A stretch of 64,000 nucleotides of DNA, from the NCBI GenBank assembly GCA_023374025.1, contig SIJG01000003.1, forward strand, positions 186,001 through 250,000, written 5' to 3'. Each line of letters opens with the position of its first letter. Position 1 is the stretch's first letter. The notes under the pieces were generated by a model. That model made no database searches and was not told where the DNA came from. It worked only from the letters and a program-made list of their open reading frames with translations. The DNA is from Heterodera schachtii. Taxonomy: Eukaryota > Nematoda > Chromadorea > Rhabditida > Heteroderidae. The position numbers were made by a program, and so were the translations under genes. Of this stretch, positions 47,041-57,646 are shown piece by piece.

Positions 47041-47508
47041 TTATTTGAGCAAATCGTCAATTTGCCTTTGTAGATGGAAAAGAGAAGTCATGGCGAATGG
47101 GGCTGACAAGAAAATGGAGAAAATGATCATAATCATTTGATTGTGTTGGGGGTCTTCGCCTTCATTTCCTCCTCTCTCTCTCTCTACTCGTACATTCTCA
47201 AGGCCATTTTCAATATCAGAGGGGGGAAGGACAAATGGCAATTCACACGACGGTCGAAGACCGATACGATTGAGAAGGTGATCAAAAAGGGGAGGGAAAT
47301 GAATCAGTTAAGTTAATGCAACAATCCCTTGACGACTATCTTTACAACGGATCGAATTTACAGCGTTCTTCCCACGCCCCCCCCCCACCGAACCCACTCG
47401 AAATTCAGTCATTTGCAAATACACAAATGGTGTAATAAAATCGTAAAATGGCAGCAAAAAACGGCTCTCATCAGTGAATTTTATCTGTCCAAAGTGGCAG
47501 CAAAACAT
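47041..47508 (-). CDS. possible small gene, unresolved
   Basis: Two stretches look coding but do not join cleanly: one from a Met at 47508 (FTDESRFLLPFYDFITPF, then MTEFRVGS and a GTGGG donor) and one ending at the stop at 47041 (DHLLNRIGLRPSCELPFVLP then DIENGLENVR, and after an intron TSLFHLQRQIDDLLK). A ...TTCTTAAG acceptor just before 47508 could be a trans-splice site, which would make this the next gene after RABIF on the same strand. No family recognised; the reading may be wrong. Confidence 0.3.
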
Positions 47509-47673
47509 ACCTTAAGAAAAGAATAGAATTAATTCAACTTTTTGTTACAAATCGACGGACGAAATGAGTCAATGTTCCATTTAATACAGAAAAATGGTAA
47601 ATCAGAATGATGGAGTGTAATAAATAACAATAATACGTAGGGGAAAAAACAAATGCTTTTGTTTTTAATGACA

Positions 47674-48152
47674 TTATTTGTGCCGCACGCGCTCCACGGA
47701 CACCAAAAATTTGCCGGTTTGGTCGCAGACGAAGCCGATTGGGCCAATTTCGCAGTCAGCACAAGCCAAGAAACGTCGGCCACGAAAGGCGTTTGTGAAA
47801 CCAACTGAAAAATGGGAAAGGGTATCGATGCTTACCCCCCCCCCCTCCCTTAAAGCATTTTTACTCGACCCCTCTCCACTTTCTTATTGATTAAAGGCTA
47901 ATTGCCCTCCCCAATTTATGCACCGTTCTCGAATTGCATCATGTCCGTCAGTGTCCACCATTGGCTGTGTTCCGTTGTCTGTACTGCTTCGTCTCCTCCT
48001 TCGTCTGCCCTTTTTTTCTGACGCGGCAATGGCAACGCAATGCGCGGACCGTCGGCGGAAGACAAAAATTGGGCAGAAAGGGGACGCAAAATGACGGAAG
48101 GACAATGGGGACACAAAACGGGACGAATGTTACGCCCATCGGCGGTCACTTC
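47674..48152 (-). CDS. RABIF: RABIF / MSS4 Rab guanine-nucleotide exchange chaperone
   Basis: Exons 48152-47924 and 47804-47674 in phase. MSS4 is a small zinc protein that binds nucleotide-free exocytic Rab GTPases as a stabilising chaperone. Visible: the first zinc pair VLCPHCPSVIL, the second pair in FLACADCEIGPIGFVC, the DMMQFENVGFTNAFRGRRFL run between them and the usual C-terminus VSVERVRHK. The fold needs both CxxC pairs, and both are present. The coding frame opens at a splice acceptor (TTTAAG before 48152) with no ATG I can assign; the few residues before EVTADGRN are missing. MED9 ends only 76 nt upstream on the same strand, suggesting co-transcription or an overlooked first exon. 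Confidence 0.88.
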
Positions 48153-48228
48153 CTTAAATATTAAGCCACAGGAAAATGGCAAATAAGTGCCATTATAGGC
48201 TTATTTGTTGTTAGCCACCTCTTCTCTG

Positions 48229-48619
48229 CTAAACTCCGTCTGCTGCTGTCCCTTCCCCGTTTCGATTTTCTCCGCCGATGTTTCTGAAGAAGTCATTTTT
48301 GGTCTTCAATCGCCGTTGAAGGTCCTCGATCAGTTCGCGCTGCTCTTCCTCACTCCGATCGATGTCCTCAATTTGTCCAACGCTTTCGCGCAGCGATCGC
48401 AACGAATTGGTCACCTGCGAATCGAAAAATGAAAATGATTAACCAAATCGGATAAGGACGGACCTGATTGATCCGACCGAAAAGTTCAGGTTGGGCCTTG
48501 TCAGTGCTTTCGAGAATGTTTTGGACAGCTCTGTTCAATTGGAGAAGGTTTTTCAAAGAGTGAACGACCGAAGAACAATCAAACGGAGTCGGCTGATTTT
48601 GGGGGGTGTTGCTGCTCAT
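48229..48619 (-). CDS. mdt-9: Mediator subunit 9 (MED9)
   Basis: Two exons, 48619-48464 and 48414-48229, encode 113 aa, close to the family size. MED9 sits in the middle module of the Mediator complex, which links transcription factors to RNA polymerase II. The pattern is N-terminal disorder, then LLQLNRAVQNILES, then a coiled coil ending in ELIEDLQRRLKTKNDFFRNI, where RTKNE-like wording is typical of MED9. The match rests mainly on this C-terminal helix and the size, so it is less certain than for neighbours. The Met at 48619 is the first in frame after stops. Confidence 0.7.
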
Positions 48620-48836
48620 GCAATTAACACGAAACCAACAACGAAAACAGACGTATTGAACGAGTATTTTGAACAATAAAATACCAATTGTATGTAAACC
48701 AATTTAATGGATATGTATTTAAATGATTTAATGAATGGCATTTAATGTTTAGAGGTAGGCAAATGTAAATATGAAATCAAAGAGTATTGAGCGTTTTAAA
48801 CGACGACCGATGTCCAATTGTTGGGGTTTGGCTTCT

Positions 48837-50999
48837 TCAGTTGGCCGTCCCCCCTCCCATCTGTACGTGTTCATTTTCTTCCTCCTCTTCCTTCGCTGCT
48901 TCTGCTGCTGTTGTGCTCTGCTGCATTAGCCATGCCATTTTTTGCGGCGCCATCGACGGCAAAGTGTCTGCCATTCGGTCCCTCGCCTCTTCCATCTCCG
49001 CCGAGCCGGCCAAGTCCGAGTCGCCGTCGACCATGTCCGAAACGTGGGCCAACAGTCGGCAAAAGTCCGCTGGCGCATCGGCGTAGACGTGATGGCCGGC
49101 ACGGGTGACAATCTTAGCAAAATGCATAAATAAAACGAACAATTGGCATTGTCCAAATCACCTGAACATCCACATAAGCCTCTTGTCTCCTGTCTTGAAT
49201 TTCATAGGCCGGGCCCGGATCCTAAAGAAATGCCAATGATGATAAAATCATTTTATTATTCGCAATTGGTATACCATCCACGATTTTCCACCCCAAATGA
49301 AAGTGACCGGCACAGATGGACTTATCCCACCGAACCTAAAAACATTTTGAATTGGGAAATGTTTGAGTGAACCCAAAAACCAACCGATTAATCATCGGTC
49401 GCTTAGCCCACCCAAAATTCTTGGACATTGTTCCAAATGCAATTTCGCCTAAATTTTGTCATATATAAGCCTATTTGTTTGTGCCCCCCACTGACCCGTG
49501 GGTTCCATCGCATTGCATTGGTAAATGTATTCGTAAATGGCGTCCGGGTCCTGGTGAGCATAGCGAATCCCAAGATCGGAACGCAATTTTTTCACCAGCC
49601 GAGCGCCTTTAAAGTTTTTTTTGTTTCCGATTTTCACAGGAAAATTAACCAAAAGGCCCAGCCGCACGCAAAGTGGCCAAAGGGTTGAACAGAGAGAGCA
49701 ATCTGCCGAAGACACGCATCCAAATTGGGATGTGCAACTGACAAAGGGACGGGAATGGCAAAAAGTAAGAGGGAGGGAATTAAAGAGGGTCTCTTAAATT
49801 AGCCAACATTCGACGTTAGAGAAATCAAACCGAAAACGGGAGGGTTTAATGCCCGGGTTGAAGCTGTCCTGCTGCTGCCCGCCCACCCACTCACTTGTTC
49901 AATTTGTGGCCTTTCAGGGAAACCCCAAGGGTCGACCAGCACCAAATGTCGCACCCGCGACGGATGCTCAAGGGCATAGGACGAGGCCAAATAGCCACCT
50001 GAAAATGAAAAAGCACAACATCATCATCATCAGATTGTCATGTCCATTGGTTGGCAATTGCGAAAACAAACCGAAAGAATGTCCGACCATAATCATCTGA
50101 TCAATGCCCATGGCACTGCGCCAATCCTCAATTGACTGCACAAATTCGAGTTCGGCAAGCGTTGGGTCGGTGCTGAACTGAGGCCGACTTGAACGACCAA
50201 AACCTATGGAAAGGAAATGAAAGTGATTAGAGAACAAATTGTTAGAAATTATAATATTATTGTAAATGGATTTCTCATTTCATTGCTATGAATGGGAGGT
50301 AATTGCCCTGCCTAAAATGTCGAATGCGTGGACCGTTCTCTTCCGGCAAAGATCGTCAAGGGACGCCGCCCAAACGCCAACGCCGGCGGCAAAGCCATGG
50401 AGCAGCACAAAGGGACACGGACTTTGGGGATGGTCAGAGGACGGCTTAATGGTCAGCGTATGCACTGAACTGTTCCAAAGACGAACCTTAGGACAATTGG
50501 AGAAACTGTGAATTATGATTATTAAATTCAAATTCCAAAAGGAATAAAAAATAGGAAATGCAAAAATAATTTCCCGACACAAAAATAAAGGGTAATCACA
50601 GTAATTGATTTGGTGCTGATGTGTGTCCGAACTCTGCTGAGTAAACGGCGTTCCGCGTCCGCAAGTCTGACCAACGAAGACTGACCCCAACGGAACCACG
50701 AACTGCAAAGGGTCACCAATTATTAATAGAGGAACCATTAAAGGAAAATTGTCGTCCGACGGTGCCCGATAAGCGCCGCCGAAAAATTTTAGCTATTTAA
50801 ATTCATTAAAAAGAACAATTTACAAAGATAATTCTAAGGAAATTCGTAATATGGAAGCACTTAACAGAATTCCGTCCCCCTCCTGTCCAACAATGAGACG
50901 AGCCTCCTGCTCCAGTGCCTGGTTCACCACCATCGCCGGCGGCTCCTGCTTCTTTTCTTCAGCAGCAGATCCTATCGATCCGCTGTTACTGGCAACCAT
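48837..50999 (-). CDS. alpha/beta hydrolase of the ABHD4/ABHD5 (CGI-58) family
   Basis: Exons include 50999-50866, 50702-50600, 50486-50312, 50203-50072 and 49998-49895, then further exons to the stop at 48837. Family words: [115 protein letters not shown] and the HX4D-type [16 protein letters not shown]5 co-activates ATGL lipase on lipid droplets and vertebrate ABHD5 lacks the nucleophile Ser; here GHSFGG keeps it, as in ABHD4. The product could therefore be an active N-acyl-phospholipid hydrolase or a co-activator. Intron 3 uses a GC donor. The C-terminal Glu-rich tail is extra. A worm relative is lid-1. Confidence 0.92.
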
Positions 51000-53584
51000 T
51001 TTGGACCGATGGATTAACCTTTAACCCCAAAAAATAAATTAATTGAAAATTAATTACTTAATTGAGAATTAAAATTATCAAGGTCTGAGGCTGTGTAAAT
51101 TTAGTGACTGCTGATTGTCTGTTATTATTCATTTTATAATGCACTGTTACACAACACACTTTTGGCGGTTAACGACGGACCAACAGATAACACGCGGATT
51201 GATTTTATATTGTTTTATCATTCTCTTTTTATCTCTGTACATTTTTGGCTATTTTCCAGTTAAAAATCTGTTATCTTATTATTTTTCAGTGAAATGACTT
51301 CCCATTTTTGAATTATTTTATTAAATTTTCATTTTATATTTGTCTTCATTTATTAATCCCAAAGTTAAATAATAATGTAAATAATTTATAAATAATTTAA
51401 CTTCAAATTTCAATTTAAGATTCCGTCTTTAACACAGATGCTCTTAGATGCGAAATGCAGCAATGTTTGACGAGAAAGATTTTGGGGCAGGGGGGGGGGG
51501 CAATCGCCGAGTAAAAGCAATCAAGCGGAAAGGGGCAAATGCAACAAAATATTAAAATTTTACAGTGAACGGACGGACGGAGGGAATGCCCATGTTGACA
51601 CGGAAATGTGTAATGGATATGAGAACAAATTAGGATTAGAATGTAAAATGGAAAAGATCTGGGTCAAAAGTCTGGGTCTTTCCGATTCATTATGTTTTTG
51701 AAAATTAAGGGAAAATGTGCGCAGCGTCGAAAGGGCGGAGAACCCAAAAACAAGAAAAAAACCGAATGCTTATATATCACCAATGTTCACAATACGTTGC
51801 AAATCCCAACAACTCACAATTTCTGTTTTCTAAAATTCCCCCTCCTCCCATATTGTAACATTTACTGGCTACCCTAAAGGAAAATATCACACTAGCAGCG
51901 TATATTACGAATATGCCGTAATTGCCATTCAAACTCTGTTTTTTTTCCTCTCACTCATTGGCACTCTCCGTGTAATAAAAATGCGGGAGAGGAAAAGTAT
52001 CAGTACGTGGTGTGGGGGGGGGGGGGTTGAGAAGTTGATGAGGGGAGGGGAGCACATTGCAATTCGCAGCCTTCTTGATGACCTGTTTCGCCTCGCCGCG
52101 TTTTTCCTCCCATCGTCTGATTTTTCCGGCAGCCGACAAAAGCGGCAAAAGAGAAGAACGCCTTCCTTACATCCTCTCCCAACGTTCAATTAGTTAAGCG
52201 ATTCTGTCCTTGGTTTTAAGAATTTTTCCCCTTGGTAAAGGATGTAGAAACTCCCCGTGTTTTTGGGTTAGGGAATTATGCACCAATAAGAATTCATCGA
52301 ATTCATTACATTTACCTTTCCCATTTTTCATAGTAAATAAAAGAGCATGAACAATTATTATTGCGATTATTCGTAATACTTTCCATTGTTCTCTCATCAC
52401 TTCCCACATCGTGTTTCTCTTTTCCCTAATTACCCAAGATGAGGTAATGGTAACAAAGGCAATAAAACCCAAATTTTACACTGCGCTTAAAATGGAATAT
52501 TGCCTAATTATTGTATTACATATTACAGTCTGTCATGTATTGCCTAGTTATATTTGGTCCACATGGGAATTTTGGTACATAACAGCATGGAAAGCGATAT
52601 TCACCCCTCCAACGCCCCCCCCCCCAACACGCCCCTTTAATTGCTTCTCCAAAACACATTTGCTGTCATAACAACAAAACATTACGTAATGCTTGTTACA
52701 TAACATAATTAGCATGAAAACAAATGGCGGTGAATGGGGGAAGAGAATAAGCTCTGTCACACACATTCACAAATTTTATCGTCCTCACTTCAGACAAAAA
52801 AAAAGCACTTCAACAATTAGGAGATTTTTCTCTAATGACCCACCCGTTTTTTCATTGTATGAGGAACGGATAAAAGATTTTTGAAGACTCAAATTTAATA
52901 TCTCCAAATAAAACCATACATAATAATAAAATTATTCGATTCACAGTACGATTGAAACCTTTAATGACCAACATTTATTTTCCATCAGTAATATCTTTCA
53001 GAAAATATTTTCAATTGGTTCCCCAAAATCTTCCCTTTATGACTTTGCTTTTGGAAGCATCCAATTTTATTGGTGCTCACAATTTTTTTTACAAAAGAAA
53101 GGCTCCTCTCGTCTTTCACAATAAAACTGTTAGTTATGTACATTCAAAAAAGGAATGAATACGGAGGGGGGGGGGGGGGGGGGAGGAGGGGTGATCATCT
53201 TCTGATCATCATCGGACGAACTACGAATTATAGGATGGAAACGGCGCCTTTGTGTTTCTGTGTCAACTAAAATTAATCAAAAAAGCTCCCGATGATGGAA
53301 GCAGACTTGATCAGCTGACGGGATAATCAAATGTTAATAGCTAAACAAAACAATGAAGGGTAAACGAACCTAACAATCTTCTTGTTCTCGACTATTTAGT
53401 TTTTCTATATCTTCATTATTTTTGCTAAAATATTTTCTGGGGCTATGCTATTTGTAAGAATTAGGATTTATTAATTTACTTTCGTCAAAGGCGGTAATGG
53501 TGGTCCAAATTCTTTTAGCAAATAATTGTTCTTAAAATTATGGGTTTTCTCCTATTTTTCAAATAAAAATTTAAGCACAGCAAA
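51000..53584. other. AT-rich non-coding spacer
   Basis: No supported exon. Contains poly-G/C tracts at 51490, 52014, 52615 and 53165 and many short AT words. It should contain the promoters of the divergent ABHD5-like (minus) and DOMON (plus) genes. Confidence 0.5.
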
Positions 53585-56500
53585 ATGTGCAAATTTCTAA
53601 ACATCACGTTGATTGCTGTTATTTTACTTAAAACAGTCAAATCGGCCTACTTGTCCACGAAATGTGGGTTCCACTGGCCCGACTACTCAATTAAATGGGC
53701 ATTCGAGCCTCAAACACAAAGCATAGTGTTCGTTCTGAAAACAATGCCACCAAGAAACTTGAGCAGTGAAGGAATTCTAACAACAGGAATAGCATTTGAA
53801 ACGGAAGTGGGTGAAATTAGGGTTTTAAGTCCCAATTAATCATTAATATTACTGCGCAGGAACACACCGAATTCATTGGAGTTGCAATTTCAAAGCAAAA
53901 AGATGGAGAAATGAAAGTGATCAGAGCAAACGCCAAAGGCACAGAAGGACTTTTTGAACTGAATTCTGACAACACAGCAAACAGAGTGAGAGAAATCACA
54001 ATGAAAAAACGACAGAATGGAGAAATAATCGTCGAATTTGCACGTCAATTGAAGGGGGAGAATGAACGAAGGTTGCTTACTGGATGCAGAGTGAGTAAAA
54101 TAATAATGAGTTAATTAATAAAATAAATTTTAATTATTTTTGACAGACATTTAAATTCCCAACAAAATGGGCATGGATCCCCTCGGGGAGTTCATCATTT
54201 TCCCTAATGGCAAAGCCGAGAGAGATTTGCGAGCTCGCCGAAAATTGTTTCTTTGATGTACAAGAATTGAAAAAAAGTGATGCTATATAAAATTAAAAAA
54301 TAATAATGTGATTGTGTGCAGAAATCAAGCATCGGGAAGCTTTCTCCCCGGTGGATATTGCACATTCTGTTGATGTTAGTGGAAAGGGCGACCCGTGCAG
54401 TTTCAAAAATGAAAATTACGAAGTGCGATGGGCGTACGACAGCAACACAGCCAACGTTAATTTTGTGATGAAACAAAAGGCCAAAAGTGGAAAATGGTGG
54501 TCAGCTGTGGGGATTGGCGACAATATGAGCGTAAGGGGGGGGGGGGGAAGTTGGTTATCCTTTAATGGATGAGAGTTAAAGGACATGGACATTGGCGTTG
54601 TGTTCCTCGACGGCGGCGAGCCAAATGAAATGGGCGATTATTACTCAAACAGTTATGGCATGCCCGAGAAAGATGCAATTCAAGATTGGGAACTTAACAA
54701 AAGCGAAAGCGAATGGGACGAACAATCAGTCGAACTGCATTTTTCACGCCAACTTATAACGAAGGACACAGAAAAGGTCAGAAATATCCGAACTATTGAC
54801 AAAAGCAATGATTGAAGTTTATTTAAGGACCACAGCCTTGATGGATGTGTTCTCTTTCAATTTGCAGCCAATGGAGGCACTTACGGAGACGGATATCAAA
54901 TTCACAAGCATGAAAATTGGCCGGATTTGTACAAAGCATGCAACCTCAAAAAACACTGTATCAAACCAAATGACATTGGTATTGTCAAACAAATGTCCAC
55001 TGCAAAAACAAACACTAAAAAAGATATTCAGTGGATAAGCCAGAAATAAGCCATTCGGATGACGGAACGAATGAACGGCGATTTAACAATGCCAGTGAAG
55101 AGCAGCAGCAACTGCTTGCGAATGGGGCAAAACCAAATTCGCTTTTGACGAAAAATCTTACAATTAGTCCGAAAATTCCAGAGAACGGTAATTAATGGTT
55201 AAAATATTTTTAATGAGAGAAAATTAAATAGAACATAGCAAAATGAATGAAACAAAGTCAGCGCATGAAAAAGAGCAAAGGGAAACGACGCAAAAAACAC
55301 AAAATGGAAATTGGACAAAAGAAACGGAAGCCGAATTAAAGCCAATGAAAAAACGGGAAGAATTCGGAACAGCGAATGCCAATGCCGAAACGAACAACGC
55401 ATTTGGCGGAAACGTAACACTTGTTGGGGAAGTTTACACAGCAGAAGAATCGAGCAAAAGTATAAAGTACATACAAAATAGCAAATGTTGAGTTCGATTG
55501 ATTTGAAGATGACTCAATAAACCAACGATCTGTCGGCCCGAGTGGCGGTGGCAGCGGAGGCGAATCGCCGTTTTCGCTGAACGCATTTCTTGGCAATCAA
55601 ACCGATGGTTCACTTGATGTGAATTTTGAAAATAAAAGGAATTCAGGCAGCAACATTGCGCCGGTGGGCGTGGCCCTGACGGAATTAGGACAAAACGGCA
55701 CAAAAGTGAAAGAAACACAATTTGGGATTGACCAATTAATTGACGATGGGAAAGAAAGTGGCAACGGCACTTTAGCAGCCAATGGAAAGACGACGGCGAA
55801 TTCGACATTGACAAATGAGACAATAACAGCAACAAATCAAAGTGAAAATTCCAATACCAAAACAACCCAATAATACATTAAATAATAATTTAAGTTCCAT
55901 TGAATGGATTTGTGAGTCCAAGTCCAATGAGCAATATTTCCATTACTGGCGACAACAACAGCACAACAAATCCGCCAACTTCAATTCCACCCTCAGATGG
56001 ACAGTCAGAAACAGAAGAACAAAAGCCATTTTCACCCACAAAAAGTGCCGATTTGCAAAATAACAGCACAACTCACGCGTTTGAAAGCTTATCGAGCGAA
56101 ATGAATTCAACTGATTTTACAATAAAAAATGAAGCAGAGAAAAATAGAACCACACAAATTGAAGAAATCGAAAGTGGAAACACAACACAAAATTCAACTG
56201 AAACGACAATTGAAGTTGAAGAAGGTTGTCTAAACGGAATGAATTAAAAAAAAATATGAAAATTCGTTGTAGAAATTCCAACAGCGCCTACTGTAACCGA
56301 AGCTAACACCACGGCGACATCAAAGACAACGGAACAATCATTGGATGACCAAACATCCAATGGGACATCTTCACCAAGTACAGTAACCGAAAAACAACCA
56401 AAAACCATTGGAAACGATACAACAACAGCAGAAAAAGCAAACACAGAAAGGACGGAAGCGACAACAGAAACAGAAACGACACCAATTCACAATTCATCTT

Positions 56501-57082
56501 TGAATGTGCCAATTGATGAGCAGCAGAAAAAGTAAAGAAAAATGGTTATTATTGAATTTTAATAACAAAATAACAATTTAGCAACACAACAATTGCAAAT
56601 GAACACGGCTCATTAAATGTTGCTGAAGAGACAACGGTTTATGGAAATGTCAAATAATTTTAAAATTAAACGCAATGTTCAGGCAACAACCCGAATTCCG
56701 ACCTCATCAACAACATTTGCAGCAAATACAACTGAAAGTGGGACAACTGACGGATTAATAATGGAAGGACAGCAAAACGAAACAATTATTATTCCGCCAG
56801 CAAACAAAGAAAGGGAAAAAGGGGAGAAGGCACAGACCATCAAATTGCCAGTGGCAAAGAGTGAGAAGCAAATTGAAATCAGTGAACAATTCTCTCCCAA
56901 TTTCCCAAGGCAAATGCGAAACATTGAGGCCCGACTTGCCCATTTGCAAGAGTTACATGGACAATTACTTGGGCAGAGTTCGCGAATGGGCTGACAAACA
57001 TGACGAACGTATGGAGCAACAACTCGGAAAGGTAGCACAAGCGAACTTCGCACGGACATTGTCAAACATTCGCAATAATTAA
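53585..57082 (+). CDS. secreted DOMON-domain protein with mucin-like tail
   Basis: Signal peptide MCKFLNITLIAVILLKTVKS. Phased exons 53585-53806, 53860-54090, 54147-54276, 54322-54530, 54582-54776 and 54828 on. The first 165 residues form one DOMON-like beta-sandwich (YSIKWAFEPQTQSIVFVLKT ... FPTKWAWIPSGSSSF); a second, clearer DOMON follows with YEVRWAYDSNTANVNFVMKQ, WWSAVGIGDNMS, DMDIGVVFLDGG, DWELNKSESEWDEQSVELHF and FQFAANGGTYGDGY. DOMON domains bind haem or sugars. From 55040 a Ser/Thr/Asn-rich tail with many N-x-S/T sites runs to a short C-terminal segment with two Cys (KCETLRPDLPICKSYMDNYL) and the stop at 57082. It is likely a glycosylated surface or matrix protein. Exon borders in the tail (55180-56700) are approximate. 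Confidence 0.85.
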
Positions 57083-57646
57083 CTTTTTTGATAACCAATT
57101 TTTCAATTATGCAATGAAAATGGAATCCCATAAATGGAATTTAGGCATGCAAATTGCTCGCTTCTGTCCCACATGTGCCTACGCTTTGCTGCCAAATTTT
57201 TGAGGAAAATTGCAATGGCCAGCTTTGACTGTGCCGTTTTTGCGATGCCAAACACAAAAATGTAATTGCGCATTAATATCCGATCTTATGTTTTTCCCGA
57301 TCCTTCCTTTTTTTTGTATTGACATTAAAATGTACCCACCTGACAATGAGTGTTTTTTCGAAGGTCTTATGCAGTGTGACACTGCTGCTGTTCTTTGACT
57401 GTAGGCTATGAAACCAAAAAGTTTAAAATATATTTCCGAGGTTAATGTCATTTTTAAAATAAAATTGCATTGAACAAGTTCTCTTCTAATCGAACGGAGT
57501 ATTTTAATCGAAAAAATATGGTAAATATTTTTACAGAAGAGAAAAAACAAATGATTTACAAATAATTTGTAAGATCACATTAGCAATGGAAAACTGGAAG
57601 TTAATAATTCTATATTTTTGTTGGTAATGCATTTGCTTTTGTGCTT
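57083..57646. other. short spacer between convergent genes
   Basis: Between the stop of the DOMON gene (plus) and the stop of AP-3 beta (minus). No supported coding exon; I looked for the missing AP-3 beta appendage here and did not find it. Confidence 0.4.
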
